DNA from: Agrocybe praecox
Taxonomy: Eukaryota > Basidiomycota > Agaricomycetes > Agaricales > Agrocybaceae
Assembly: GCA_964017145.1 (NCBI GenBank)
Contig: OZ024850.1
Coordinates: 2,395,618 to 2,459,617 of the forward strand
Length of the DNA: 64,000 nt
Direction: 5' to 3'
Shown: piece by piece, positions 52,645-63,009 of the stretch
Numbering within the stretch: position 1 is the stretch's first letter
Layout of the letters: every line of letters starts with the position of its first letter
Program-made: the position numbers and the translations under genes
The notes under the pieces: generated by a model
Told to the model about the DNA's origin: nothing
Seen by the model: only the letters and a program-made list of their open reading frames with translations
The model's database searches: none

Positions 52645-53726
52645 GGTAATGTTGCAAAGAGGTGACTTGTTTTCTGTATGCAACCAGCCTTTTATACATC
52701 AGTCATGGGAGAACAGGGCCAGAAGCGTTCGAGATAAGCTTGGGGTCTGAGCTCATGTCTGATGTAAGGACGGTTCATACGCTCCCACAAGATTCCCAGA
52801 AGGCTTTGTAAAATGCTGGAAACGAAAAAATAGTATCAAGCCGTGCGTATTCTTGGACATATAGTCTTAAACCCGGCGAGGCTATAATCTTTCCATCCTC
52901 CATTTCGACCCAATGAAAAGCTGCATGGATCCAGAGCTCAACTGAATAGCAAAAAAGTGATTAGCATGTTGAGATCTTTATTGCAGGCGGAGTGGATCGT
53001 GAAAAGTGCAAGTTCCGAATAATAAGTACAATATTTTCTCTTTTCTTCTCTCTGTATGTTTTCGGCACTTCGGTACTGTGGCATCGTTTCAGGTCACTTA
53101 ATCTAAGCGATGATGCAAATGTCGAGATAGCCTATCACTTGCCTATCACGGCCATTTTTATTCTTTTACTTAATCGAACTACGCGGGATGGAAGTTGAAA
53201 GTAACGGTACTAGTATATTTTGACTCGTAAATTTGTTTCGTGTTCAAATATCACGTCCAAGCACGTAAAAGGCTGGCAATTTTTGCTTCAGAACGGTTCT
53301 ATGATGAATCACTAGTAGGTCGGCCGATCTTTTTATTCTTTAGCACGCTCGAATAAGTATTCGGCCACGAGGAAGTACAGAAACCGCATCCAAGTGATGA
53401 TCCTTTGCGAGCGCACCCCACACTTATCCTCGATCGTCGCGCTCGGATATCAATGCCAGAGAGCATAAAAGGTATGTTTTGAGAATAGGTCCTAAAATTG
53501 TTTCCCACCGTTGTCATGAGAAATTTTATAGAAGAAGGAAGGAGGGATAATCTGCTTGCTGGCACCCTTCATTCTACGAGGATTCAGTGGGACAGAGAAC
53601 AGCGACTTGCAAAACACAGTTGGACGATCGAGGTTGGTCCGGCTTTATCGGTGTCTAAACTTTATGATGATGTATATGTGACTTGCCTCTCTTCCGCCTT
53701 GAACACAGATGCCTTCCTTAAACTTT
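52645..53726. other. Divergent intergenic region, THI4 / chorismate mutase
   Basis: About 1.1 kb. Apart from the THI4 TATA box, no element was recognised. The open frame at 53498-53785 overlaps the chorismate mutase start in another frame. Confidence 0.5.
52689..52696 (-). promoter_or_regulatory. TATA box of THI4
   Basis: TATAAAAG on the minus strand, 45-52 bp upstream of the THI4 ATG. It is a canonical TATA element, as expected of a strongly inducible gene. Confidence 0.6.
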
Positions 53727-54873
53727 ATGAGCGGAGAGGATCCTTTATCGCTAGATCGCATTCGCTCCGTCCTCACACGCCTTGAAGACACCATTATTTT
53801 CTCACTCATCGAACGGGCCCAATTCGCACATAACCCACGGATGTACCAACGGGGTGCATTCAAGGAATTGAGAGATCTAGGCTTTGAAGGAAGTTGGCTA
53901 GACTGGTTCTTGAAGGAAACAGAATCTTTCCATGGTAAGTTCTCATGTTTCTGCATCCTGACCTTGATCTCAAGTGTTTGCCACAGCAAAAGCCAGACGG
54001 TATACGAGGTAAGAGTTTCACGCTTTCTGTGTTCAGGTCTATAATAAGCCGATTTATATCAGCCCCGATGAATATCCATTCTCCTCTGATCTACCCGAAC
54101 CTGTATTACCACCGCTGGATTTCCCTGCCATACTACATCCAAACAAGGTCAATGCCAATCCTTCAATACTTTCGTTCTACACCAATGCAATTGTACCCCG
54201 GATCACACGGCGTCCGACTCTTTCCCTGGCAGCCAAGAAACGAGCACAAGGAATTACAGGCAGCGAGGAATTCGAAGATGATGGCAACTACGGAAGCGCA
54301 GCGACCCTCGACGTCGAAGTTCTCCAGTCCATAAGCAAACGAGTGCACTACGGTACGCTTCCAGACAGAGATCATTGATCCTGTGCCTACATGAGTAGAA
54401 GGCTGATCCTTTGATATTTTAGGAAAATTCGTTTCGGAGTCCAAGTTCCAGGAGAATCCTTCCGCCTTTATTCCTCATATCTTGAAGCCGAACCGGGAGG
54501 CGCTTGAGGCCTTGATTACTAAACCAGAAGTCGAGCAGAAACTTCTCATCCGACTTCGTAAGAAAGCGTCGACATACGCTCAGGACATCGTGCTTGACGG
54601 GGACGCTCCTCCGGCTAATGGCAATGGCGTTAATGGCAAACTGAACGGCAATTCGAGTAAGATTGATGTAGACGGCGTTGTGGACCTTTACGAGAGCTAC
54701 ATCATCCCGCTTACGAAGGAGGTCGAGGTAAGCACATAAATATTAATGGAATATCGTTCAATTTCCGCGGCTAGAGCTCAGTTTTCTCAACATAGGTTGA
54801 TTATTTATTAACCCGCTTGGAGGGACTTTCGCAGGAAGAAATAGAAAAGTTATCTAAACCAATGGAGGCATGA
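53727..54873 (+). CDS. ARO7: Chorismate mutase (AroQ, fungal Aro7 type)
   Basis: Converts chorismate to prephenate, the first committed step to phenylalanine and tyrosine. The start was chosen at [20 protein letters not shown]. An in-frame ATG 18 nt upstream would add six residues. Motifs: [19 protein letters not shown] (the active-site IER), [58 protein letters not shown] then [10 protein letters not shown], the Gly/acidic loop [20 protein letters not shown], then [20 protein letters not shown] and [24 protein letters not shown] blocks. The end is [12 protein letters not shown] at 54873. The allosteric loop and the helix-8 region typical of the tyrosine-inhibited, tryptophan-activated fungal enzyme are present. 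Introns near 53934-53988, 54008-54057, 54353-54421 and 54729-54796. Confidence 0.93.
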
Positions 54874-55337
54874 AGCCGGCATATACTCACATCTATCTAC
54901 CATTCACCCAGCTACTTACATATTCTCTTCATGCTTTTTAAGATAATCTATAGTTCATCTTACATAGGAATTAGCATTCAACATACAGATTGCTGTCATA
55001 GTTTGTGAATAAGGCACAGTGTGCGTACAAATGTAGGTAAAAAAGAAAAATCCGATCCGTTGTGAATAAAAAGGAAGTTCGAAAAACACAAACAACATCA
55101 AAAGTAACAGTGTAATGATAGGACCGAAACGAAGCAACAAACTAGTGCACAAATAACGACTGGCCGTACGCGTAAGTATTGGCAAGGGTATAGTTATAGG
55201 GGTAAAAATAGCAATAGGTAAATAGAGAAAATAACGGAATGATAAACAAGTCGGATCGAGAAGAAACATATATCACGAAAAACATCAATCAAAGTCCTAG
55301 TTCTGTAACAATAGAAAGATGAATATCATATCACATA
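54874..55337. other. Convergent spacer, chorismate mutase / septin-like A
   Basis: AT-rich 3' flanks. No gene or repeat was recognised. Confidence 0.55.
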
Positions 55338-57541
55338 TCAAGCTTCTGAGGAGATGAGATACGAACCTTCCAACAAACGTTCTCTTTCTTCATCTGTGAT
55401 ATTGCTCGTCGCCCGTCGTGCAAGAAGTTTTTCGGTTCTATATCTTTCGTACAAGACTTCTTTAGTTCGAGTTTTAAGGAGCTACGCCGTGTACGTCAAT
55501 AAATGCAAAAACAGAAAATACGAAGAATACGCACCTTCAAGTGAGTAGAGAGGACAACCGTGCGCAAAGCAGCAAAGTCACAATGGTCAGGATCGAGAAC
55601 GTCGATAGTTCCCCAGCGGAACCGGCGGGTAAAAACATTTCTCAAAGGTTCAGGAGGACCATGCAAGAATGTGTAATTACGTTGCGGTCCTTGGGTGGAA
55701 GGGGACGTCGCGTCCGGTATAGACTCTGTTGTGTTTGTACCATCTCCATCTTCAGAAGGAGAGAGCGGTTGCTGAGTTGGTGACAAAGGGGAATTTACTA
55801 CTGAGCTATTCATGGATGTGGCTCTGGCACGATGTTTCTTGGGCTCTGGTGTGATAAGCGCGAAAGGCATCAAGGAAGAGAGGTCGGTCTTAGTAACGAT
55901 GTGGGCTGAGAACCGAACGTTTGCAATGCTGTCTCTGTCGTTAACGTCGGGACTAGCAGGTCGTCGGTCGTCGGATCGAGAAAGGTCTCTGCGCGACCTG
56001 GAGCGAGAGAGAGGGCGATGTCGAGAGGGCCGAAGTTTGATAACTGGACGCGACTGTCTTTCTTCGCCGTCCTCCTCTCCTTCGCTCTCACCGCCCTCAG
56101 GAACCTCCGGGATCGTGTCCGTATTTCCATTCTCACTAATTTCTGAGAATTGAGTCCTCCTCTTAGTGGGTGTGACGTTGGCATCAGCCTTCTTGGCTGG
56201 CCCAAACACGCCAAAATCGATATCGGCTTCTGCAAGACCCGTGCGCACTAGAGGAAAAGGGGGGAACATGCAGTAGTCAGCTTAAAGAACACGCGCTATT
56301 ACGTTTAGTGAGCCCATTCGGACTCACCAGCCTCTTTGACAGCAGTTAAATGTTCGTCAGTCAGAGAGTCAGCGCGAGCGATGACTGGCAAGACGTTGGT
56401 GCGTGTAGAAAGCCTTCGAATGACCCGAATTTCAGCAGGAGACATTGTCAGCGGACCGTCTTCGTCGTCGTCAGATTCATCTCCAGAGGATGTGTCGGGT
56501 ACGAGGTCGGGTGGGGTACGCATGGACACCGTTGTTTCGGATCGTGTCTTTCTGGGAATAGACGACGGACCACCTCGAGCAACGGCAGTCATAATGGATG
56601 CAGGATCCACCATATATATGCATCTCCACGCAAACTTCAACTTGTGAACGAACAACAAGAAAAAACGGCGAGCTCACAAATGGATGTGCTGGTCTCCCTT
56701 GCTTTGTCGAACGACTTTGGATTCCTACAGAAAACATATTGGTGACGGACTGTCAAACGAAGAGCAGGGAATATGTACGTACCTCGTTCATTGTATCTGC
56801 ATATTGCACGTCGACATATTTGATAACATTATTCACCTGACGCTCAAGCTTCAACTCGCGACCCTCCGAAAAGTCAAGGCCAGGGGTGTCAATGACAGAG
56901 AACAAGACTCTATCAAAACGCGACTCGCATATCTCAACACAGGCAGTTTGAATGATTTGAGTGGACTTCGCTGAACCCTTCATAAATCGATCTACCGCCG
57001 CTTTCTGATCTACCGTCGCGCTTGGAGAGATATCTGCCGTCTCCAATAACAACTTGAGAAGCGAAGTTTTGCCTGTACCTTTCCCACCGACCACCTAGTA
57101 AGTTAAAGAATCACAACAGTAAGTCAACCGTCTCCCAACAAACAGATAACTTTCACCCACCATCAAGTTGAATGTTGGTGGGATGCGAGCTCGGCGCTGG
57201 CTGAACCTTCCAGCCAAAGGCGGAAGTGTGTTTCTGTCAAAAGCAGGCGTCGGCCCCGACATGTAGATTGAGGATATAGGTCCACCATTAGTCGTCTTGT
57301 CTGCCTGTCTGAAGGGTTTGTGGAACGTTCGAGGTTGAGCTTCGATTTGAAAAGAAGTTTTGGTGGCGCCTTTCTGTGGAGATCCGTCGTCTGGGGTTGA
57401 AGGTTCCTGCCGAATGGCTTGAATGTCAACGAGTTCTTCAGGCCATGGAATCCCCTGACTATTCAGCTCAGGTAGCGACGGGGAGGTTCGTATGCGCGGA
57501 GTATCGGGCTCCTTCTTGGGCTTACGACGGAAAGAGAACAT
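55338..57541 (-). CDS. Septin-like GTPase A (630 aa, with long insertion)
   Basis: Septin-family GTP-binding protein. The six-exon model (57161-57541, 56783-57094, 56678-56724, 56328-56623, 55535-56247, 55338-55481) totals 1893 nt and closes in frame. The N-terminus is MFSFRRKPKKEPDTPRIRTS. The P-loop LMVVGGKGTGKTSLL spans intron 1. G3 is FSVIDTPGLDFSEG, and QYADTMNEES is followed by IHLCIYMVDP. The G4 region is TRTNVLPVIARADSLTDEHL (ARAD in place of the septin AKAD). The septin-unique block is FRWGTIDVLDPDHCDFAALR followed by KEVLYERYRTEKL. Two disordered inserts set it apart from core septins: an acidic stretch before G4 (SSGDESDDDEDGP) and about 150 residues of Ser/Arg/Pro-rich sequence between ARAD and the septin-unique block. 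It ends GSYLISSEA. It is a paralog of the GTPase half of the neighbouring fusion gene (same intron before CIY). No C-terminal coiled coil is seen. Confidence 0.85.
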
Positions 57542-58116
57542 AACGACTATCCTGCTTTCTCAGGGCGCGTTGTCAAGGATAAATAAAAACAGAAAATAGA
57601 AATAAAAAAACAAAGCCAAAGGAGTGTTACGGTTACGTATACAAGACAGAAATTGTCGAGATCTGTAGAGGGTGAGCAGAAGGGGTAGTAGTAGGCGGCG
57701 AGCAAGGCTCTGGAAAACCTGGCGTCGCAGACGAAGTTGTTCGAGGAAAGAAGTGAGAAGCACGTAAGTCAGAAAACAATCCGTGCCGTTTGATCTTCAC
57801 GCCATTTGGCCAAGGCACCATGATTGGATCACACGCACATGGCCAGGAATGAAAGAGCCCGAACTAGATAAAAAAGACACGGAACACAAAAACAAACAAA
57901 AGCTATATTTCACGGAGACAACAAATACAATACAGATCCATTGCTATCGAGACAGAGAGAAAGATAGCTAGATGATGCTGCCCATGGAGCCCAATAGTAA
58001 ACCCTTTAAAAAACATTCAGAAAACCAACGAGAACACACAGGAGGTTAGGAAAGAGAGAGATAAGAAAATAGTAATCTACAGATATGAGGGGGGTTGAGA
58101 TTGGTTCACAAAGCAT
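57542..58116. other. Spacer between the fusion gene and septin-like A
   Basis: 575 bp: 3' flank of the fusion gene and promoter of septin-like A. No open frame with a recognised family. Confidence 0.5.
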
Positions 58117-61100
58117 TCAGGGCATGCCAGCACGGGCTGAATGGTGGTCGATATCCATCCGCATTTTCTTTGCAACCCGATGAGCTTCTGGATATTCCAG
58201 AGGCCTTTTTAGATCGCCGTCATCACCAATGTGCATCTCTATGTCGCGATGCTCGTGTGTTTCATTGCCAGTTGAGGGGGTAGGAATCATTCTAGAAGAT
58301 GGCGGGGAAATAGAGCGAGCAGACTCGGCAGTGAGGGCCTTCGACGTTGAAGGTCGACGACCCTTTTTGAGACCAGATCCGTTTGAAGCACCCTGGTCAT
58401 GCACGTAATTACAGTCCAGCTGTCTGCGCGCGCAGCTAGCACAGGAAGGGTGGGCTCCATCGCACTTTGTCTTGCGAGCTGAATTGGGAAGGAATAGGAG
58501 TCAGAATGAATACATGGAGACAGAAGCAGGATTAAAAACGACATACCTCGACAGAAGTTACATGCCACAACTTTTGGTCCGGAAGTCGTCGATTGCCGAT
58601 TAGTCTTTCCGGGGACTGTGGCAGCACGCTTCCGTTGTGCGGCTTGCAGATCAGAAGCAGGACGAATGGGGGCAAGATTAGGTGCAGACATGGGAGCAGG
58701 GGTAGGGGGAGAGGGTTCTAAGTGAGACAAGGTGGCGATATGAGGCACATCGTTGTCTGGATAGTAGCTGCGCGAGCTACCCATGACAGACGAGACAGTG
58801 TCGAGTTTGTGACGAGAAGATGATGCGACCGAGGACTCTTCTCGGCGGTCACTCATAGCTGACATAGATGGAATAGAAGATGGAGGGTATGGATCATGCT
58901 GGAGCCTTCCGACATTGGAACTTCTCCGCGAAGGGGGTTGGGAAGGTATTTCTGGAGACAGAGAAGGTTCGTCTTGTTCGGCGGATCTTTCGTCTCCACT
59001 GTCGCTGCCAGAATCGTCTTTATCCCTTGACCGTTGTGTCCCACGTCGTTTATTCTGGGGCATATAGTCACAAGGATTATTACGTTTCAAGCATTGGCTG
59101 CATGTAGGCCGGCCTCCATCGCATTTCAATTTCCTCGCTGGATGGAATGTCAGATTATACATAGACCTAGAAGCGAGGCGTGATCAACTCACAACGGCAG
59201 AAATTGCAAGCAACTGTGATCTTTTTGCTGCGCGGAGGTTTAGTTCCTGTGATGAGATTTCATTTAGAGAGAGAAGGCGAAAATGTGACAATTTCAACGC
59301 TTACTCGGAGGAGGAGCAGCTCTGCTGGAGCTACTTGTGGGAGCAGGGTCCTGCATTTGTCGTGGTGGCGCACTACGAACATCACCGGGAAATTCATCGT
59401 GGCGTTGCTGCTGTTGAACTTGCATAGAATGACGATGAGCAATCGGGGCATGAGCAGTGTTGATAGCTAAGATAGGTCTAGTGGAATGAGACATGGGCAT
59501 GGGGGGTAGTTGGATAGGAGGATGACGGGAAGAAGGCTGGAGGTGTGTGTAGTCCGCTCGGAATTTTTCAAAAAGATATTGGCGGGTATAGCGCTGCAGA
59601 GTCTATCAGAAACGAAGTCAAAAAATAGAAAGGTAATCAGAGATGGTGGGTAATAATGAGCAAGATCTACGCTTACGTCCATATGATGAAAGATGGCAGT
59701 GCGAAGAGATACAAAGTCGCTATGCGCAGAATCAAGCACGTCCAGGGTGCCCCATCTGTAAGACCGTACGAATTTCCCTCGGGGAAGATGGCTAGGAAAT
59801 GAATAATGAGAGGAGGGAGTGTATTGTTGTACCAGCTCATGTCGGGAAAGAAGCCTTCTAGAGACTCCGTCGCTGTGAGAATACATATCTGGGGAAATGA
59901 GGGCATATGGTAAACGAAGCAAAGGGGACGAGGTAGGTGATGTGGGTGGTGAAGTGTGGCTGTTGTTCGCAGATAGAGCTCCATTGGGGCCATGGGCATA
60001 TCCATTAGAAGAATCAGGTCTGTTGCCAGGCGCGCTACCCGGGTGATCCTCCTGGTGTTGCTGCTGCTGCTGCTGCTGCAAATGCTGATCCGTATCGAAA
60101 ATGCCGAATCCGATTCCAGCTTCAGCAAGGTCCCGGCGTATGGCCAATTTGACAGCAGCCAGTCTATCGTTGGACAAGATATCAGCACGAGCGATCACAG
60201 GAAGGACATTGACACGTCCTGACAGACGGCGAATAGCCGCAATGTCGGCCTGAGGGAGGCTCGGACGTGCGTGTATCGGGTTGGTGGCTACAGGAGGCTC
60301 GAGAATGACGGGCTCATGTTCAGGCTGGGAAAAGCTGTTAGTGCGTGTTCGGGGAATGGGCGGGGCAGGCGGCCCTGGAACCGATGGTGGTATGATCTGG
60401 TCAGGGTCCAAAAAGTAGATACACCTGTGGTAACGTAGAATTAACGGGCGGTCAAAATGGGAAATGCGTTACAAACAACGTACAGGTGCACAAAACGATT
60501 GCCGCTCTGGGATTTCCATTCCTAATGGCAAGAGAAAGAGAATGAGCGAACATTTCAGAGCACCGGGACGTGCCAAATTCATAAGCGCCTTACATCTTCG
60601 ACCCCCTCCATGAACCTCGAATCAATGAGGCGAATAATCTCTCCTAGGTATCGTTCCCCAGACGTCTCGTCCTTGAAGTCTATCGTCGGGGTATCGATAA
60701 GTGTGAGGCCCAAGGGTTGAACCTGCCCACTTCCGTCGTGGTCAAGACTGATATCAATAGACGCGGTCCGTATGAAAGAGGTGTGGCCATTGCTCGCATG
60801 CACAAACTTGGCGACCCCCGCCAATTGGTCCTTCGTTGTTCTTGAAGATACGACGCTGGTGTCGAGGAGCAGGCGGAGGAACGATGTCTTGCCTGATCCG
60901 AGCACAGCGGTAAGAAAATGAAATGAGTTCCACCGAATGACGCTCGCGAGACCCAATCGTCCGCTTCAAAGACAAGAAAAGCAAACGCACCTCCTCGACA
61001 ACCAGCTACGAGAAGGGTGAGCTCTGGACGACCGTTATCTGGAGGAAATTCACGGCGATGATGTGAAACCTTGGAATATTGTGATTACGGGGAAGCGGGG

Positions 61101-61227
61101 CTTTACCTTGAGCATCGTGCTTGTGAAGAGGCCCAGCTGTACTAGGTCCCTGGTATGTCGCGGACACGTTCTGAAGCAGCGAGCGGTCCCCGTCGTCGTG
61201 GCGGATCCGATGGTCTGAAGGGTTCAT
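58117..61227 (-). CDS. Predicted fusion: septin-like GTPase B plus two Zn(II)2Cys6 clusters (852 aa)
   Basis: Nine-exon model: 61107-61227, 60991-61038, 60594-60892, 60484-60521, 59677-60424, 59305-59602, 59193-59246, 58547-59137, 58117-58478. The total is 2559 nt, exactly 853 codons. Residues about 1-435 are septin-like: LLVAGCRGGKTSFLRLLLD (P-loop as [AG]x4GK[ST]), LTLIDTPTIDF (G3 lacks the usual Gly), FVHLCIYFLDPD, VNVLPVIARADIL, a Gln-rich insert, and YRWGTLDVLDSAHSDFVSLR then RQYLFEKFRADY. The same exon that codes FEKFRADY runs on without a stop through PPMPMSHSTRPILAINTA to RAAPPPS. It is spliced to VACNFCRSRKLKCDGGRPTC (residues about 529-557) and later to VACNFCRARKTKCDGAHPSC (about 726-754), both CX2CX6CX6CX2CX6C clusters. 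It ends HSARAGMP. Two separate genes remain possible if a second promoter or splice form exists, with the regulator starting at MPMSHSTRP (59494). No stop codon for the septin half was found. Confidence 0.75.
60057..60080 (-). repeat. CAG/CTG trinucleotide run coding poly-Gln
   Basis: Seven to eight GCT/CTG-type triplets coding QQQQQQQ in the insertion of the septin-like domain of the fusion gene. Confidence 0.85.
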
Positions 61228-61703
61228 AGGTGGTCGTCAACGAACGACGGAAGCCAGAACGGGGAAAGCAGGATTGCCCGCACGCAGAGGCAAGCGCAGA
61301 CGGTGATTTCGAAAACCTCTTTTTGATGCGAGAACCGAATCTCGCTAATTCCCACCGAGCCAATCGGAACAAATCAAGGGCCAAATGTATTCAGGATCTG
61401 GCGCGTCCAGCTTGCTGCATTAAATAGAATTGTAAGAAAAACTAGTACAGAACATATATATATGCATTAATAGTTTATGTAGAACTTTAAAAATTATGCT
61501 GAAAAGTGCTGGGGATTAGGGTACAAATATCGTGGGAGCGGTCGATATGCGCCCGAAGAGCGCATGTAAAGCCGCTAAGAAAAGAGTGGATAGCAACACA
61601 CTACGTAAGAGTAGATGCCCCAGGAGGATCTGTCATTGTGGGGAAGGCACGCTGTGTTTCTTTATCTTTTTTGGAGGCTTGTGATCCGTAGATGATTTAG
61701 TTT
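61228..61703. other. Spacer between the single-cluster regulator and the fusion gene
   Basis: 476 bp, promoter of the fusion gene. A TATATATATGC run lies at about 61455-61467. The open frame at 61142-61384 overlaps exon 1 in another frame and has no family. Confidence 0.5.
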
Positions 61704-62799
61704 CTATGCTGGTTCCGATGAGCTTTCCCGACTCCGTAACCTTGAATTGGGGGTTGGCTGGAGCGATAATACAGATGTATACGGTCTCAATTCCGGAGCG
61801 AGGGCGTCAAGTTCGTACTCGGGTACGGCGACGGGTGGATGATTGGCAGTATCCGAACGGACAGAACCAGCCTTCTTCGGGCGACTGCCTCTCTTTGCCT
61901 TGCCTGGACCTCGCCGACGCTGAATCGGCACATATTCACATTCAAACTTGCGGACCGTGCAGTTATAACACGAGGGCTTTGCCCCATTGCACCGCAGCTT
62001 TCGGCCTGGAAGAGATAAGATGAGATTCCGTCTTTGCTAAACATAGGACTCCTTTTAGACATACCCCGGCAGAAGTTGCATGCTACGGCAGTCTTCCTGG
62101 TGTTCCTCGCCTTGCCCGTGTTGTCGTCTGCCTCGAGGGATTCTGCCCTACGCCGCTTTCCTGACTGCGAGCCGCCGTCCCCGTCGTTGCTGGCGACATC
62201 AGCTGAGCGAGAACCTGAACGGTAGCGATAAATAGGATGGTGGATATCAGGACTCTCTGGGGTCCGAAAACGGGTGGAAGTCGGGGCAGAGATGGAAAGA
62301 GAGCCGACCGGTGGGTAAGTATAAGCATCATGTCTGTCAAACGAGGCAGACGGATCTTCGGTGTTTGGGTTGAGAAGAATCTGGGGCGGTGGTAATGCCT
62401 GGAAAGAATGTTGCTGTATATTACCAGCTATTTTTGGCTGCGTCAGTGGCAGATAGTATATAGTAAGAAAGCGAACAGACGTTGCCAATAATCTCTATAG
62501 TCTCGTTCCGTGTAGTCTCGTTCCGTGTAGTCTCGCTCCGTGTAATAGTCTCGCTCCGTGTAGTAGTCTCGCTCCTGGGCGGGGACGCGCAGAGAATAGC
62601 TCTCAAACCTGCGGGGAATAGGCTGCGCGAGAGAAGAGGGCCCTGGCTCGCCTTCCCTGACCGGACGAGGCGTGTAGAGGGGAAAGATAGGTGAGACTGG
62701 ACGAGTTGTGCGTGTTGTAGAGTCGCGGGGCTGCTGGGGCGCTGTGTAGAGATGAGGAATAAGACTGCTGGGCAGCGAGCTCTGACGGTTTGGATCCAT
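61704..62799 (-). CDS. Zn(II)2Cys6 transcription factor-like protein (327 aa)
   Basis: Fungal binuclear zinc-cluster DNA-binding protein. The three-exon model (62481-62799, 62065-62427, 61704-62005) totals 984 nt in frame. The start is MDPNRQSSLPSSLIPHLYTA. The N-terminal half is disordered and Pro/Arg/Ser-rich. It includes a tyrosine/acidic repeat, RDYYTERDYYTERDYTERDY, coded by an imperfect minisatellite. A basic patch GKRRR precedes the zinc cluster VACNFCRGRKLRCNGAKPSC then YNCTVRKFECEYVP (CX2CX6CX6CX2CX6C), followed by the basic linker IQRRRGPGKAKRGSRPKKA. There is no fungal-specific regulatory domain. It ends RSRESSSEPA at 61704. The cluster is very similar to those in the adjacent fusion gene, so it is probably a paralog. 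It is divergent from the dihydroxyacid dehydratase gene (210 bp). The target is unknown. Confidence 0.85.
62499..62575 (-). repeat. Coding minisatellite (YTERD units)
   Basis: About five imperfect 15-18-bp units of AGTCTCGTTCCGTGT type (plus strand) in exon 1 of the Zn(II)2Cys6 gene. Each codes YTERD or YYTERD. Confidence 0.8.
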
Positions 62800-63009
62800 T
62801 GCAAAGCATCGAAGAAAGAAAAAAGAATATAAAAATTATTACAAAATATACATTCATCGCGATCATTCGAAAGACATGTTTGACCGTTTCCTATTCTTTT
62901 ACCAAGTTGTCCCGCATTCCATACTTGGCAACTCCGACCCAAAATAACGGTATCCACCCCTAACTTTCATTCTCCGGCCGGCCGAACTTTCCTTTTCTTT
63001 CCGTCAACC

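Noticed and set aside
52645..53000. Possible TPP riboswitch in the THI4 leader
   Set aside because: I looked for the conserved CTGAGA and ACCTGA-type core on the minus strand and did not find a paired set.
61107..61115. Alternative start ATGCTCAAG for the septin/zinc-cluster fusion gene
   Set aside because: It needs a 37-nt intron, too short for this genome. The start at 61227 with a 68-nt intron gives a clean frame (DAQ joined to DNGRPELTLLVAG).
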